A stretch of 28,681 nt of DNA from contig JAQIWT010000204.1 of assembly GCA_034696485.1 (NCBI GenBank), forward strand, positions 1 through 28,681. Reading direction: 5' to 3'. Shown here piece by piece: positions 1 to 9,605 of the stretch. Positions within the stretch are counted from its first letter, which is position 1. Each line of letters opens with the position of its first letter. The translations under genes and the position numbers were made by a program. Under the pieces are notes generated by a model, which was not told the origin of the DNA, ran no database searches, and saw nothing but the letters and a program-made list of their open reading frames with translations. Source of the stretch: Isohypsibius dastychi (Eukaryota; Tardigrada; Eutardigrada; Parachela; Isohypsibiidae).

Positions 1-205
1 TCTTACTAGTGTTTTTGTGTTGTGATTCTTACTTGTGAAACTGGATGGTTAACAAAATGTTGGTCTGCTACATTGATTGTGATCGAAGTCCAGAGACACC
101 AGTTCGAGCCACACACATGCACACATTTTTTCTCGTTTTTCACTTGAGCAATTTACACCCTTGTCATACTGAATCAATCACATGTATTTTGATGACTAAA
201 TTGAT

Positions 206-1377
206 TTAACTGTGATGACTCAAATCCGGGTAATCTAGCCGTCTTTTCTTCTGTGCACTATTTTTGTTCCACGGGAACCTGGTCGCGTTCTGGTTCAGCC
301 AAGGAAGCTGCGTAGCGTTATTGTTCCACCAGTTAGGTGCGAACGTGGGAACAGCCCAGAGACCACTTGAATTGTGAGTCCCCCAAGGTGCTTGAGTAGC
401 GTTGTGATTCCACCAACTGCTAGTCACGTTTGAGTTCCACCAGGGAGCTGAAGTTGGTCTGACCCATGAATTGTTGGAAGAGCTGCTGTTCCACCAATGA
501 GTGTTGTTGTTAATCGACCAAGTTGTGTTTGTCACATTAGGGGTCCACCAGTTCTGAGTGACATTGGAGTTCCACCAGGGAGCTTGAGTTGGTCTGACCC
601 GGGAATTGTTGGAAGACGTGTTATTCCACCAGTGGCTGTTGTTGTTCGACCAAGTTGCATTCGTGATGTTTGGGGTCCACCAATTTTGAGTGACATTGGA
701 GTTCCACCAGGGGGCCGAAGTTGGTCTAACCCAAGAATTGTTGGAAGAGCTGTTGTTCCACCAATGGGTGTTGTTGTTTGACCAAGTTGCGTTTGTGACG
801 TTTGGGGTCCACCAATTATGAGTAACGTTTGAATTCCACCACGGAGCTGGAGTTGGTATGGCCCAAGTATTGTTGGAAGAGCTGTGGTTCCACGACGAGT
901 GGTTGTTGTTACTCCACCAGGGTGCCGGGGTTGAAGCATTGACCCATTGGTTAGTGTTGTTGTTATTCCACCAGGGCAGTTGCGTAAGGTTACTGATTGA
1001 CCCGTGGGTAGAGTTGGACGAGGAAGAGTTTGAAGAAGAATTGGCAAAAGTAGCTAGCTGGAGTTTCACAGGTCTGAGTTCTCGATTGAGCTGATTAGTT
1101 TGGTTTTTCAGCTCGCTGATGGTTCGGTTGTAACCTCGAGTTTCCTGCTGGACCAAACGTCTGACTTGGGATAAGTTCGCCGATGTGTCAACCGAGAAGC
1201 CTTGCTGAGCGGGTACAAAGATTTGATTCTCGTGTCCTCTTATTTCCACTTCTGTGCTGTCTGGAGAGAGAAATTTTCAAACAATCCTGTAGCATCCATC
1301 ATTCAAATCTTACCGGCTCTAACGAAGCCAAGGGCCAGAGTTCCAACCAGCGCAAATGCAAAAAGGGTATTCAACAT
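206..1377 (-). CDS. Secreted Trp/Asn-rich repeat protein, two exons
   Basis: The model joins exon 1 (1377-1314) to exon 2 (1260-206) across a 53-nt intron (donor GTAAGA, acceptor CTCTCCAG, phase 1) and gives 372 residues. Exon 1 encodes a signal peptide that begins MLNTLFAFALVGTLALGF and is almost entirely hydrophobic. After a short coiled-looking stretch rich in Gln, Arg and Leu (residues 45-85) comes a Ser/Asn-rich linker. The rest, about residues 110-345, is made of imperfect 44-45-residue repeats with the core APWW-NSNVT-NWWTPNVTNATW and many N-x-S/T sequons. The tail is basic (KKRR). There are no cysteines in the repeats. I do not recognise the family. The composition suggests a heavily N-glycosylated extracellular or cuticular/mucin-like protein, which is inference. 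A TATA-like box lies about 70 nt upstream of the ATG. No canonical AATAAA follows the stop. Confidence 0.8.
435..965 (-). repeat. Coding tandem repeat, about four units of 132-135 bp
   Basis: The same block (ttccaccagggagc.. on the plus strand) restarts at 435, 570, 702 and 834, so the period is 135, 132 and 132 bp. Every period is a multiple of three, so the reading frame of the secreted protein is kept. Shorter, more diverged TCCACCA-containing pieces continue on both sides. Confidence 0.85.
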
Positions 1378-1445
1378 TTCTGAGTGGAAATATAGAACAC
1401 AAGTTTGGAACTGCTTTGAATGAGTTTGGGATATTTTCTCACGAA

Positions 1446-1454
1446 CTTATATAG
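1446..1454 (-). promoter_or_regulatory. TATA-like box of the Trp/Asn-rich protein gene
   Basis: The minus strand reads CTATATAAG here, about 70 nt upstream of the initiator ATG at 1377. It is the only strong TATA match between this gene and its neighbour, and the spacing allows a short 5' leader. Confidence 0.5.
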
Positions 1455-1877
1455 CAGTTGCGAAACATCGAACCACGCATTTGAATGTCGTAGCTTCTTT
1501 CACTGTCAGACAGATAATTTCGTGATAAATACTTCCGGTTCCTAACATGTTACCGCGCTATTGAGCTAGCATGCAAGATCCAAGAAGTAAAAAATACAAG
1601 TGAACTAACTATAAGAAAATGCCAGTAGTCAAAGCTCCACTAAAAAAAGTACATAAATGGCGCCAAATGCGGGCACAAGAATAAGCAGGTTAAGAATCCG
1701 AAATGAGGAAGGCCACTGGATGTTGGGCTTATCTGGTACTGAAGAGGACATAACATAGGCCAAACAACCGATTACCTATATTGAGTTCACAAACAATGGA
1801 CCCAAGTGGTAGAAGTCGAATCCTGAATGCCAGTAAAATAGGGCTGTGAATAATTCGGGGGAGGTGTAGCGGTTGAT
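1455..1877. other. Intergenic, no gene seen
   Basis: This is the stretch between the TATA-like box of the secreted repeat protein and the 3' end of the BTB gene. All frames are broken by stops and I see no repeat or RNA gene in it. Confidence 0.5.
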
Positions 1878-4356
1878 CTAGTGTCCGCGTCTGTCCAGGA
1901 AACAATCAATCCCACGTGCGTCCAGAAACAAGCCGTCGGTTTTCAATTTTTCGAACTCTTCACCTTCACGAACATCTTTCCGAATTCTCAGTACCTCCAC
2001 AGCTCTTTCCCAGATTCCAAACTGCCGATGCTTGGCGGCAGTGAAGAACAACTTTCCTGCATTCCCCGGTGTTACAACTCCTGCCATCCGACCCTCTCCG
2101 ACAAAGTCCAGCAAATCCCCAGTTACTCCAAACTCGCCAAAAATCTCGACGAGCTCACATACGTAATCGCGGAGACCAGGACAGGGTTGAGCATAGATCA
2201 GCTGCAAGAACGCTTCCAACACACCACTCGAGTAGTCCATGATCATTTCCTTTTGCGGAACAGCTGGATCGGCCATTTCAAACACCGTTTTGAACAAGGT
2301 AGAGCGAGCCGCCAAAACCAACTTATGAGCTCCGTGCTTGACTTTATCTTTGGAGACCAAATAGACGTCCGGTTCAGCGAGGTACAATGTGTCCAACAGC
2401 AGCTGTTTTGGATCGGTGGAGTTCTTCACGGCGACAAACTCTCTAACCCTCGGCCCCGCGAAGGAGTAGCTCCAAAGTTTAGGGCTGCTGGATTCTGAAG
2501 TTTTCTCCATAACTCCTGTTCGAACGATTGGTTCGCTCCGTTCTTGCACTATTTTTGACGCTGACTTTGGGAGTTTTTCTGCTCCAGTTTGAAGCTTACT
2601 CATAACCGGGGTCCCGGACGAAATTTCATCGGTTCGTCGTCTCCAAGTGGACCACTGTTGATCATCTTCCGAACTCGAAGGGTTTCCACACTGTGTTACC
2701 CTGCCAGTGCAGTAGTTCCATGCTTTGACTTCGTTTTTCGTCTGAAGTGGTTCCAACTCTGGCATTTCCGGTGAGGGCGTGCGAGGTGCCGGATCTTTTG
2801 AAAGGTCACCAGATTCGATGTCGCTTCCGAAATCGTAGGATTGTTCAGGCTCCAAAGCTGAGTCGTCATCCACTTCTGATTCATCCGATGGAAACACATA
2901 GGTGCCCATTTCGTCTTCCGGGATACCTCCAAGCATCAAGTCCTGGTCAGCTATAAAATCGGTCAAGTTTTTTCCATCGATCAGGCAGCCGTTGAAGACT
3001 CCTGGGTAAGTAGATGATATGTATTCATAGGAACCTGTTAAGAAGATAATATCAACGAAGTATGAAAAAACCCTAGACGCCTCAACGTTTGTCTCTGTAG
3101 ATACATCATCAAATGAAAATACCTAGTGACAAAAAAAAACTTGAGTCTCTTGTTATGTTAAATACCGACAAAATCAGTTTTTCCAATCGCTAATCGAAAT
3201 TCATAGCAGTCCTTGATATTATGAGCTGGGTCTCGGAATACCTTGTGGAGTTTTCACGACAAGCAGAATGGTTCTGCCAATAGGCCGACAGCGGTTGATG
3301 ATGCCAGTGTAATTTTGCATGCCGCAAAACGTGGCATATTCGATCCTGTGTCCGTGAAACAAATTGAGAAATTTGCAAAGGTCTTCCTCCGCCATAGCGT
3401 TCCAATCCAGCTCCGTTTCCACCTTGGACCTGGCAACCGAACTCATGTAATTTGGTCGAACATGAGTTAGAACATTCGACTTACCATGAGGACAATGAAG
3501 AAACACTTTGTTTTGGAACAGAAGCTTGAGAAATAGCGCTTCCAGGGAAAGCTCCGGGCAAGCCGGCGCTTCCTTCTTTGTCGGATCCATCGACACTTCC
3601 AAAACCTGAAAATTCGGCGATGTTTTTTGAGGCCGCAATGCAAATATCTAACACCGTACCATTTTCCGATGCGAAATCAGATTGGACTTTGGTGACCTTT
3701 TCGGGAGTTTTGCCCGAGCCGGTGTCGAATTCTTCATGGTAACGTTGTCGGAATTCCGCTTCAATTGGTGCAAATACGCGATTTTCCACCAATTCGAAAC
3801 TGTAGAGATCGTCTTCCGACATCCATCTGTTATCCCCATAGATGTCTGCATATGCCTGAATTTCTTGGTTGCTGACATCATTATCTGCCTCGTCATAGAA
3901 CGGGGCTTGTAATTCAGTCTCGTTCATCAATTTGTCAAGCGTTGTTCCACCAACCATACAATGGTCAATAAGTTCTTGATATGTAAAAGCCCGTCGTCTG
4001 AAATAGGTGCCTGCGAAAAACGCCGATGCAATTAAAATGAATTGAATAATTGAATAATGAGTACGTCTGATCGTATCATACATAACTGAAAGAAAGAGAC
4101 AATTTGCTGAATAAGCAGCCTTCCTACCTCTCTCATTCTTGATCGTCACAATAATGTTTGGAGAACTTTTAAAACGACGAGATCTCTCAGCAGTTAACAA
4201 TAATCCACAATGCCATTTGCAGGCGATATACTGACCATGGAATTTGTTGAGAAATTTGCAAATCTGGTCCAGCAAAGAAATTCGAGACTCCTCATGTAAT
4301 CCACTCCAGGTAAGACTTTCCATCTTCTGAGGTGATGATGATGAGTTATATTCCAT
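1878..4356 (-). CDS. BTB/POZ-domain protein with a duplicated N-terminal module, four exons
   Basis: Exons 4356-4128, 4010-3485, 3429-3242 and 3034-1878 join in frame (introns 117, 55 and 207 nt, phases 1, 2 and 1) to give 699 residues. A BTB/POZ fold lies near residues 535-625 (EPDVYLVSKDKVKHGAHKLV followed by LAARSTLFKTVFEM), a region that normally mediates dimerisation and Cullin-3 or partner binding. Upstream the same unit appears twice: a Trp-containing lead (LTW.. / LDW..), then ICKFLNKFHG (about residue 32) or LCKFLNLFHG (about residue 268), a CG pair, a hydrophobic strand, then after an intron GTYF.. or GSYEY.. and an acidic linker. The intron inside each unit sits at the same place and phase. 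I do not recognise this unit. Its CG plus following strand recall a CUB half-domain only weakly. No signal peptide or membrane segment is visible. The start is the first ATG of exon 1. An upstream exon is possible because a TTTAG acceptor-like site lies just before it. Confidence 0.75.
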
Positions 4357-5333
4357 AATCACCTAAACGATCTTCAGATGCAGATTCCAATTAAGCTTTG
4401 GTGCAAATTTTCAAGCAAGCATAGATTTTCGGTTCTACCCAGACTTCACTAAAATCGTCTATGCATTTAGCTGGGCTGAATCGATCGGGTCGATCGATCT
4501 TTGCATGCACGTGGATGTGTGTTTATGTTTCTAGGGCTTTCCAGCCGGGCAATCTGCCATGGCCGCTCTGTTTCGAATCGAAAGTCGTCAGTCGATTTGC
4601 GGATTCGGTAAGACGTGTGCATATTTGCTACAGCTCAGGCAAGCTGCGATTCGAATCTGCCTCGCTCGGACACCGGGGAAGAGGAATGGTCATACAGATT
4701 ACAGATAAGAGAGAGAGATATATAGCTTAGCCATAACCGGAATTAGAGCATACGGAAAGCACAAAATGCATACTCAAGTGATAAGGCCGTGAGCTTGACC
4801 ACTGGCCGAAATGCACCGCACTTTCGTTAACACGATGATAAGCTAGCGCGTCACTCCCTCTTCTTTGCCAAAGATAATCCCTGCATTTGAAAGGAGACAA
4901 AGAACATTCCGTAATTTCATTCTGACAATCACCAGCAAATCATTTGGAACTGAATCTGAAACAAACAGAAAAAAAGGAGAGAAAAAGTTGAGTTCAGTAA
5001 TGCTTTGTCTTAGTTTTGCACGAAATTCAGAATGTGTATTGCGTGGTAAACAATTTGCAATTCCCATGCTAATAAATTTCGAAAGTCGCATAGTCTATGA
5101 TTATCATGACACCATTGTGGCGAAGCGCTTTTGTTTTCGTTATAAAATATTGTCTGATTTTGAAGATGAGAGAAGGTTCATTGCATCGGCCTCGACGGCG
5201 AGTTGAGATTTTAGCCTCTGGGCATTCCTGCTCTTAGATGAACTTGAGCTTCGACAAAAAAATTGATCTTTCACGTCGACAGTTCACGAACTAAATATGG
5301 CTTTAAACGCTTTTTTTCATCGCTTTCTTTCAG
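4357..5333. other. Head-to-head intergenic region, no convincing gene
   Basis: The region separates the 5' ends of the minus-strand BTB gene and the plus-strand astacin-like gene. It should hold the promoters of both and the missing first exon(s) of the astacin-like gene. A good minus-strand acceptor (polypyrimidine tract then CAG near 4957) precedes a short open frame ending at 4843, but nothing links it to a gene. No signal-peptide exon was found on the plus strand. Confidence 0.4.
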
Positions 5334-7405
5334 ATTTATCAAATTAACTCTGAGGAGTTGTTAAACGTCACATCGCTGGAAACCACCACAGCAGCAGCAG
5401 AAGTCGACAAACGATCAAATATCGCCTTGAAAGCTGTTTTTCCTAGCGGGATATTTAAATATTCCCGATGGCCTACTGCGGGCAACATCCCATATCTCCT
5501 GGATACCGCCTATAGTAAACTACCGCTAAACTTTGACTTGTGTGGCTTTTCGCTGATAAAATGTGTTTCTTATTAGCTCAACAAGACAGGGATATAATCA
5601 CCCAGGCGATGAACGCGATCAGCATCGATGTGCCATGTATCCGCTTTCAACCTCTTACCGCAACTACCGCCGCTGCATTGCCGCAGGACTTCTTGTATAT
5701 CAAGGCTCGCTTAAATACCGGGTGAGAAAGTTCACATATTTCCACGAGAAAATTGTGCAAAATAACGCAAGGAAGGTAGTGGGGGGGGGGGTACAGTGGC
5801 ACCCATGGCGGATATCTCTGTGCGCTTTTCATACGAGAATGCGAAAAGAAGGGGATGGGGATAAATAGCTTTAACCTTTAGAAACAACAAATGCATATAT
5901 GTGGTAATTGGGAGTTTTTCCGGAGGATTTTCTCCCACTGACCTTCAGTGTGACCACTATTTTATATATAATTTCTTGGAGACTTGTTAATAGCGGTAAA
6001 AGCCTTTAGGTCTGATTCCGAGAGTTGCTTTCTTCGAATGCTTAACCTAAAATTAGCAACTATTGGTCATTCGATTGGGCATGAAAATTTGTTAGATCGG
6101 ATCGAGCCGATTTTTGCTTTCATCATACTGGAATTAGTTATTGATCAAAAACCCAAGGTCACCAGCAAATAAAAAGCGACATTTTCCTCCAGATATGATT
6201 TTTGATTTTTGCATGCAATCACAATACAATGAATTGCAATAGATAGACCTCAAATCTAACTATCGTTGATGAGCTTTTGGAACGGTTCTGTGTGCAACCA
6301 AAATTTTAAGATCCATTAAACAAAAACACATTTTTACAGATCAAATGAAAGTCAGTGAATTCAAGGACAAAGTTTTAATATCAACTAGCAATAGCGGCCA
6401 TTAATATTTTGATGCCGATAAGATTTACAAAAATACAAAGCCTCCGGATAACGTGAATGAAACGATGGGGATGCAAAGCAATTTTATTTGTTACAGGGCA
6501 GCCATCCAGACATGCTTTTCGTTCCCGGGAAAGGTCAACGCTCAAGCAGTGGCCACAACGACAGTCACCAACAGTACCGTGGCAAAAGGTCAGACCCTCG
6601 GCATGATCAGATCAACCTTTGGTTGTCTGGACAATGTTCGCGATGCGATGAAGTTCTTGGGTTAGTTGTTGACTTAACTTTTGTTAATTGCGTCGTCAGT
6701 GAATGGAGTTATGTTTTCAATAATCAGTGAACGCTCTTGGTCTGCGAGATGAAATCAGGCGCCCGACTCGGGATTCGTCTGTTCAGGTATTTTTCAGCGC
6801 CAAACCCAAGTTGAAAGTTGCATTGATGGTGATGCTAATTTCAGCTCAACCTTGCGGCCATTGCACCAGGTACATTTAAAACTGGAATATAAGGTCACTA
6901 CCACATTGTTTCTGTAGAGCTTCAACCTCTGGGAATCTTCACTGTGTACCCGGCTACAACAACTGATGTCTTTCCCGGCAATCCTCTTTTCGCCACAATC
7001 ACACTCAAAGCATCACAATGCCGACCCAGAACCGATATGTCGCACCCGGACAGATTCTATACACGTTGATCGGTGGGGTTATCCAGCGTAAGTGACATAT
7101 GGCATGTTCTCGATGTGACCTTTAAGTGAACCGGATTTCAGCTCCTCTACTTCCACGGGTGTCCCAGAGAGACTGCCTGGCCTTGGTTGCACTATACCAG
7201 CAATCCGGCTGCCCGGCATCCACGCCGTGTGGCGATCGTAGGTGTTACATATTGCAATAAACAGATTGCTATGTTGAGATCTATTTTTTGCTCAGCTTAC
7301 AATCCAAGTGTGCAAGCATCGACCATCCCACCAAACACAGTCATCAGCAATCCTGGAGTCTTTCCCGGTACCAATCCTGGAGGGATACTTGAGCCTTTAA
7401 TCTGA
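5334..7405 (+). CDS. Astacin-family protein without zinc ligands (pseudoprotease or pseudogene), eight exons, 5' incomplete
   Basis: Exons 5334-5514, 5577-5721, 6497-6660, 6728-6786, 6845-6869, 6918-7087, 7142-7237 and 7296-7405 have good GT-AG borders and matching phases. The order of motifs is that of an astacin metalloprotease: RWPTAGNIPY, then RDIITQAMNAI with CIRF, then CFSFPG (the C-x-S-x-x-G site), a Cys before the catalytic helix, and near the end VSQRDCLALVALYQQSGC, which matches the family's closing S-x-x-D..LY.C. At the catalytic helix the family consensus HExxHALGFxHExxRPDRD is replaced by KFLVNALGLRDEIRRPTRD. All three zinc His and the catalytic Glu are gone, while the ALG, R, P and RD scaffold is kept. 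The Met-turn (usually S-x-M-H-Y) reads FTVY. A Pro/Gly-rich tail ends at 7405. One reading-frame change is needed near 7017-7021. The first exon(s), with signal and propeptide, were not found. An AATAAA follows at 7495. Confidence 0.75.
5781..5791 (+). repeat. Poly-G tract of 11
   Basis: This is an uninterrupted run of 11 G inside the third intron (5722-6496) of the astacin-like gene. Confidence 0.9.
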
Positions 7406-7494
7406 AACTGGTCGGCACGACTCACGTTCAAAATATTGCTCAGCTGTGTTCTCCCTGTTTCTTTTTCAACCTGATTCAAGAACCTGCATCTTGC

Positions 7495-7500
7495 AATAAA
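7495..7500 (+). terminator. Polyadenylation signal of the astacin-like gene
   Basis: AATAAA lies 90 nt after the stop codon, in the right orientation and distance for the 3' end of this gene. Confidence 0.7.
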
Positions 7501-8008
7501 TCAGGTTTGAACCTCTGTCCATTGATGCCTTGGTTCCCATCATATAGCAATTCGACTGGTGATAAGGGTACAGAGGGTTTTGAAGTGACGAGGGTTGACG
7601 ATGAAATCCCTCAAGTACGCATAGCGGTAAACCTCGGTGACACTTAATCCTGGTTCTTTTACTTGAACGAGTCTCTAATTGGTGACCGAGAGATCGAGAG
7701 ATTAAAAAACTGAGAGATTAAATGACAGTAAAGAACCCTCAACTTGAAAAATGAACCGAAACTGCACAAGAGTCTGGCCTGTCTTCAAAAAACGCTGGAG
7801 TGGCCTGACCAGGTTGCTTATTTTTGGCCATGATATTCAGAACAATATTAGTTCTACAAGCCAGAACATATCCTCGGGCGCTTCAACTTTTACGTAACAG
7901 CGAAATAACTATTCTGGTTTTAATTCTCCACAAACAGTCTTTGCCTTCTTGTTTCTTCAACACAGAGTTGAGATTGTTCTTGAAGAATCGATTTTTTTTA
8001 TTGTTCCA
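7501..8008. other. Intergenic, upstream region of a secreted-protein gene
   Basis: No coding exon can be supported here. The motif GAGAGATTAAA occurs twice near 7690-7725. A clear TATA box for the gene that starts at 8009 was not seen. Confidence 0.4.
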
Positions 8009-8465
8009 ATGATATCACGTCAGGTCCTGACATGGGTTTTGTTCCTGGCCACCATATGCACTTTTGCATCGAACGCAGCGAAGTCTGCAGATCGTCCCAA
8101 ATCCACTCAAGCCAACGTGACTGCTCGACAGCCAACAGATGCCATGAAAATGAAACTAGTGACCCGAAAACCAAACGCCACCGCAGCCACTCTCAAGCCA
8201 GCCAAGCAGTCCATCCAGAAAGAAACAACTACGGAGCGAGCAAGTATGGTGTATATCATATGGTGCGAGAACATGGTTACAGCTTTATTTTCATTTGTTC
8301 ATAGCACCAGTTATGAACATTCGGCAGCCGCAGGCTACCCTGACGGAAACACCAGTTGAAAATGCAAAGTCTGGGTTGTATACCAAAGCATACCACAGCG
8401 AATACTCTGACTATCGACGCCGAAGGTCATTGAGGATAACTGCTGACTTGGAATTTGGAGCCTAA
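8009..8465 (+). CDS. Small secreted protein, two exons
   Basis: Exons 8009-8243 and 8305-8465 join across a 61-nt intron (donor GTATGG, acceptor TTCATAG, phase 1) to give 131 residues. The start is MISRQVLTWVLFLATICTF, a typical signal peptide with a likely cleavage after about residue 25. The mature part is basic and rich in Thr, Lys, Ala and Pro, with no cysteines and probably little fixed structure. Near the C-terminus DYRRRRSL gives a tetra-arginine site that a furin/PC-type protease could cut, which would release a short RITADLEFGA-like end. That is inference. The frame continues smoothly through the intron into a codon set like that of exon 1, which supports the splice. I do not recognise a family. 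Confidence 0.7.
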
Positions 8466-8761
8466 TAGCGATCTTAACATCACGAGCACATGTTGTCCAG
8501 TTTCATGGTTTCCGCCAGTCTGGTAAAATTTCTGATTATACGGGGGTGTTACATTTACTGTATTTACGTACCTACTGAGAAATGAGAGGTCACCGTTAAA
8601 TCACTGAAAAGGCCACTCTGACTTTTTGCTCAATTACATACCACACAGAGTGTAATAAGAAGCAGTTGAAAGGTCATCATACTCTGCTGTTACCATGTTG
8701 CTGAAGAACTGATTAGTGCTCTTACTAAAATTCGCAAACTATGGTGTACAGATATCCATGA

Positions 8762-9422
8762 GCTTCGAGCTCTGAATCAAGTACAAACGGCGCATCACTG
8801 GGTTTACTCAATTCACCAAGGACAGAAACCCATCACGCTCTGTTAGCGACAACTCAAGTGCCATTCTGTTCGAAGTACACAGTGTGGGAAACGTATTATG
8901 ATTTCTCAGTACCGACAGAAACTGAAAAAAAAACATTAGAACGGTAGCTCGCATGAGATTACCGTATCGATCGGGAAACGCCTTTGAGTTGATCAAAGCG
9001 GATACATTGGGATTCAAAGTTACGATTTGCTAAAGGCGAAGTACCTATGTAGCCGGGGAATATAATTTCACCGTTTATTATATCGTAATCTCATCAGCTC
9101 TGTATGTTTTTGAATGATAATGTTATAACACGGTACTTTACAACTGTATTAGCACTCCCGTTTACGTCCTCCATAAATCATCAGCAAAGGTTTCAAAAAG
9201 TGCTCATAAACAGCATTCCCCAGAAGTGGTTCTGAAACAAAGTGCGGAATTACCCGTTATGTCCGGAAAACAAATTCCATCGATTTTAGGGATCGAGTTC
9301 AACCGAGTAACGACATTGATCCGATCAGGCGGATTTTTGAAACAATAGCAAATTTGAACTTGGGCCATGTGCCAGAGCCTAACCATGTAAAACCCATCCA
9401 GTGCATTTGCATATGCAAGTGA
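8762..9422 (+). CDS. Tentative three-exon gene, 5' incomplete, unknown product
   Basis: Three open stretches join in phase: up to 8943 (donor GTAGCT, phase 2), 9036-9101 (donor GTATGT, phase 2) and 9224-9422 (acceptor TTCCCCAG). The last exon encodes CGITRYVRKTNSIDFRDR and ends with CICICK. An AATAAA starts two bases after the stop codon, which favours a plus-strand 3' end. The first exon has no ATG and its acceptor is unclear. The region is also open on the minus strand over 9204-9485, so strand choice rests mainly on the polyadenylation signal and on splice phase. The phrase GEYNF here and in the next gene may indicate a duplicated domain, but the resemblance is short. Function is unknown. 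Confidence 0.35.
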
Positions 9423-9423
9423 T

Positions 9424-9429
9424 AATAAA
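9424..9429 (+). terminator. Polyadenylation signal candidate
   Basis: AATAAA follows the stop codon at 9420-9422 almost directly. It fits the plus-strand model at 8762-9422. Confidence 0.4.
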
Positions 9430-9605
9430 CATGCCACTGACACCTCAGCAAACACAATTACCTCCATGGGCAAAAGCAATTTCACTCACGAAGGTCTGAG
9501 CGCTCCGTTTGCACTTCACGGACTGATCGTCGGGGAAGACGAGGGAGTGTAGCGGCAAAATGAGCACTTCTTCATTCGGCTTTGATTATTTCTGATTAAC
9601 AGAAA

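Noticed and set aside
532-1047. Long second frame on the minus strand across the Trp/Asn repeats
   Set aside because: It is a shadow frame created by the whole-codon repeat. It has no signal peptide and the other frame has a proper spliced first exon.
2600-4300. CUB domains in the duplicated module of the BTB gene
   Set aside because: Only a CG pair and one strand fit. There is no signal peptide, and BTB proteins are cytoplasmic or nuclear.
3481-4362. A separate single-exon gene ending in SVSSLSSW
   Set aside because: A strong donor (ATG|GTAAGT) just before that stop and an acceptor 55 nt on join it in phase to the second module, so it is part of the BTB gene.
4843-5091. Minus-strand exon VPNDLLVIVRMKLRN after a good acceptor
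   Set aside because: No in-phase partner exon was found and it ends in a stop soon after. It may be a remnant, but the evidence is too thin.
5984-6172. Plus-strand frame with GHSIGHENLLDR, which looked like a worn HExxH zinc site for the astacin-like gene
   Set aside because: The next exon at 6497 joins in phase and carries the true equivalent of the catalytic helix. The phrase lies inside the intron 5722-6496 and has no polypyrimidine acceptor.
9204-9485. Minus-strand gene ending FPDIT then EPLLGNAVYEHF
   Set aside because: It would need a 22-nt intron, too short to splice. The plus-strand reading has a polyadenylation signal and in-phase splice partners.
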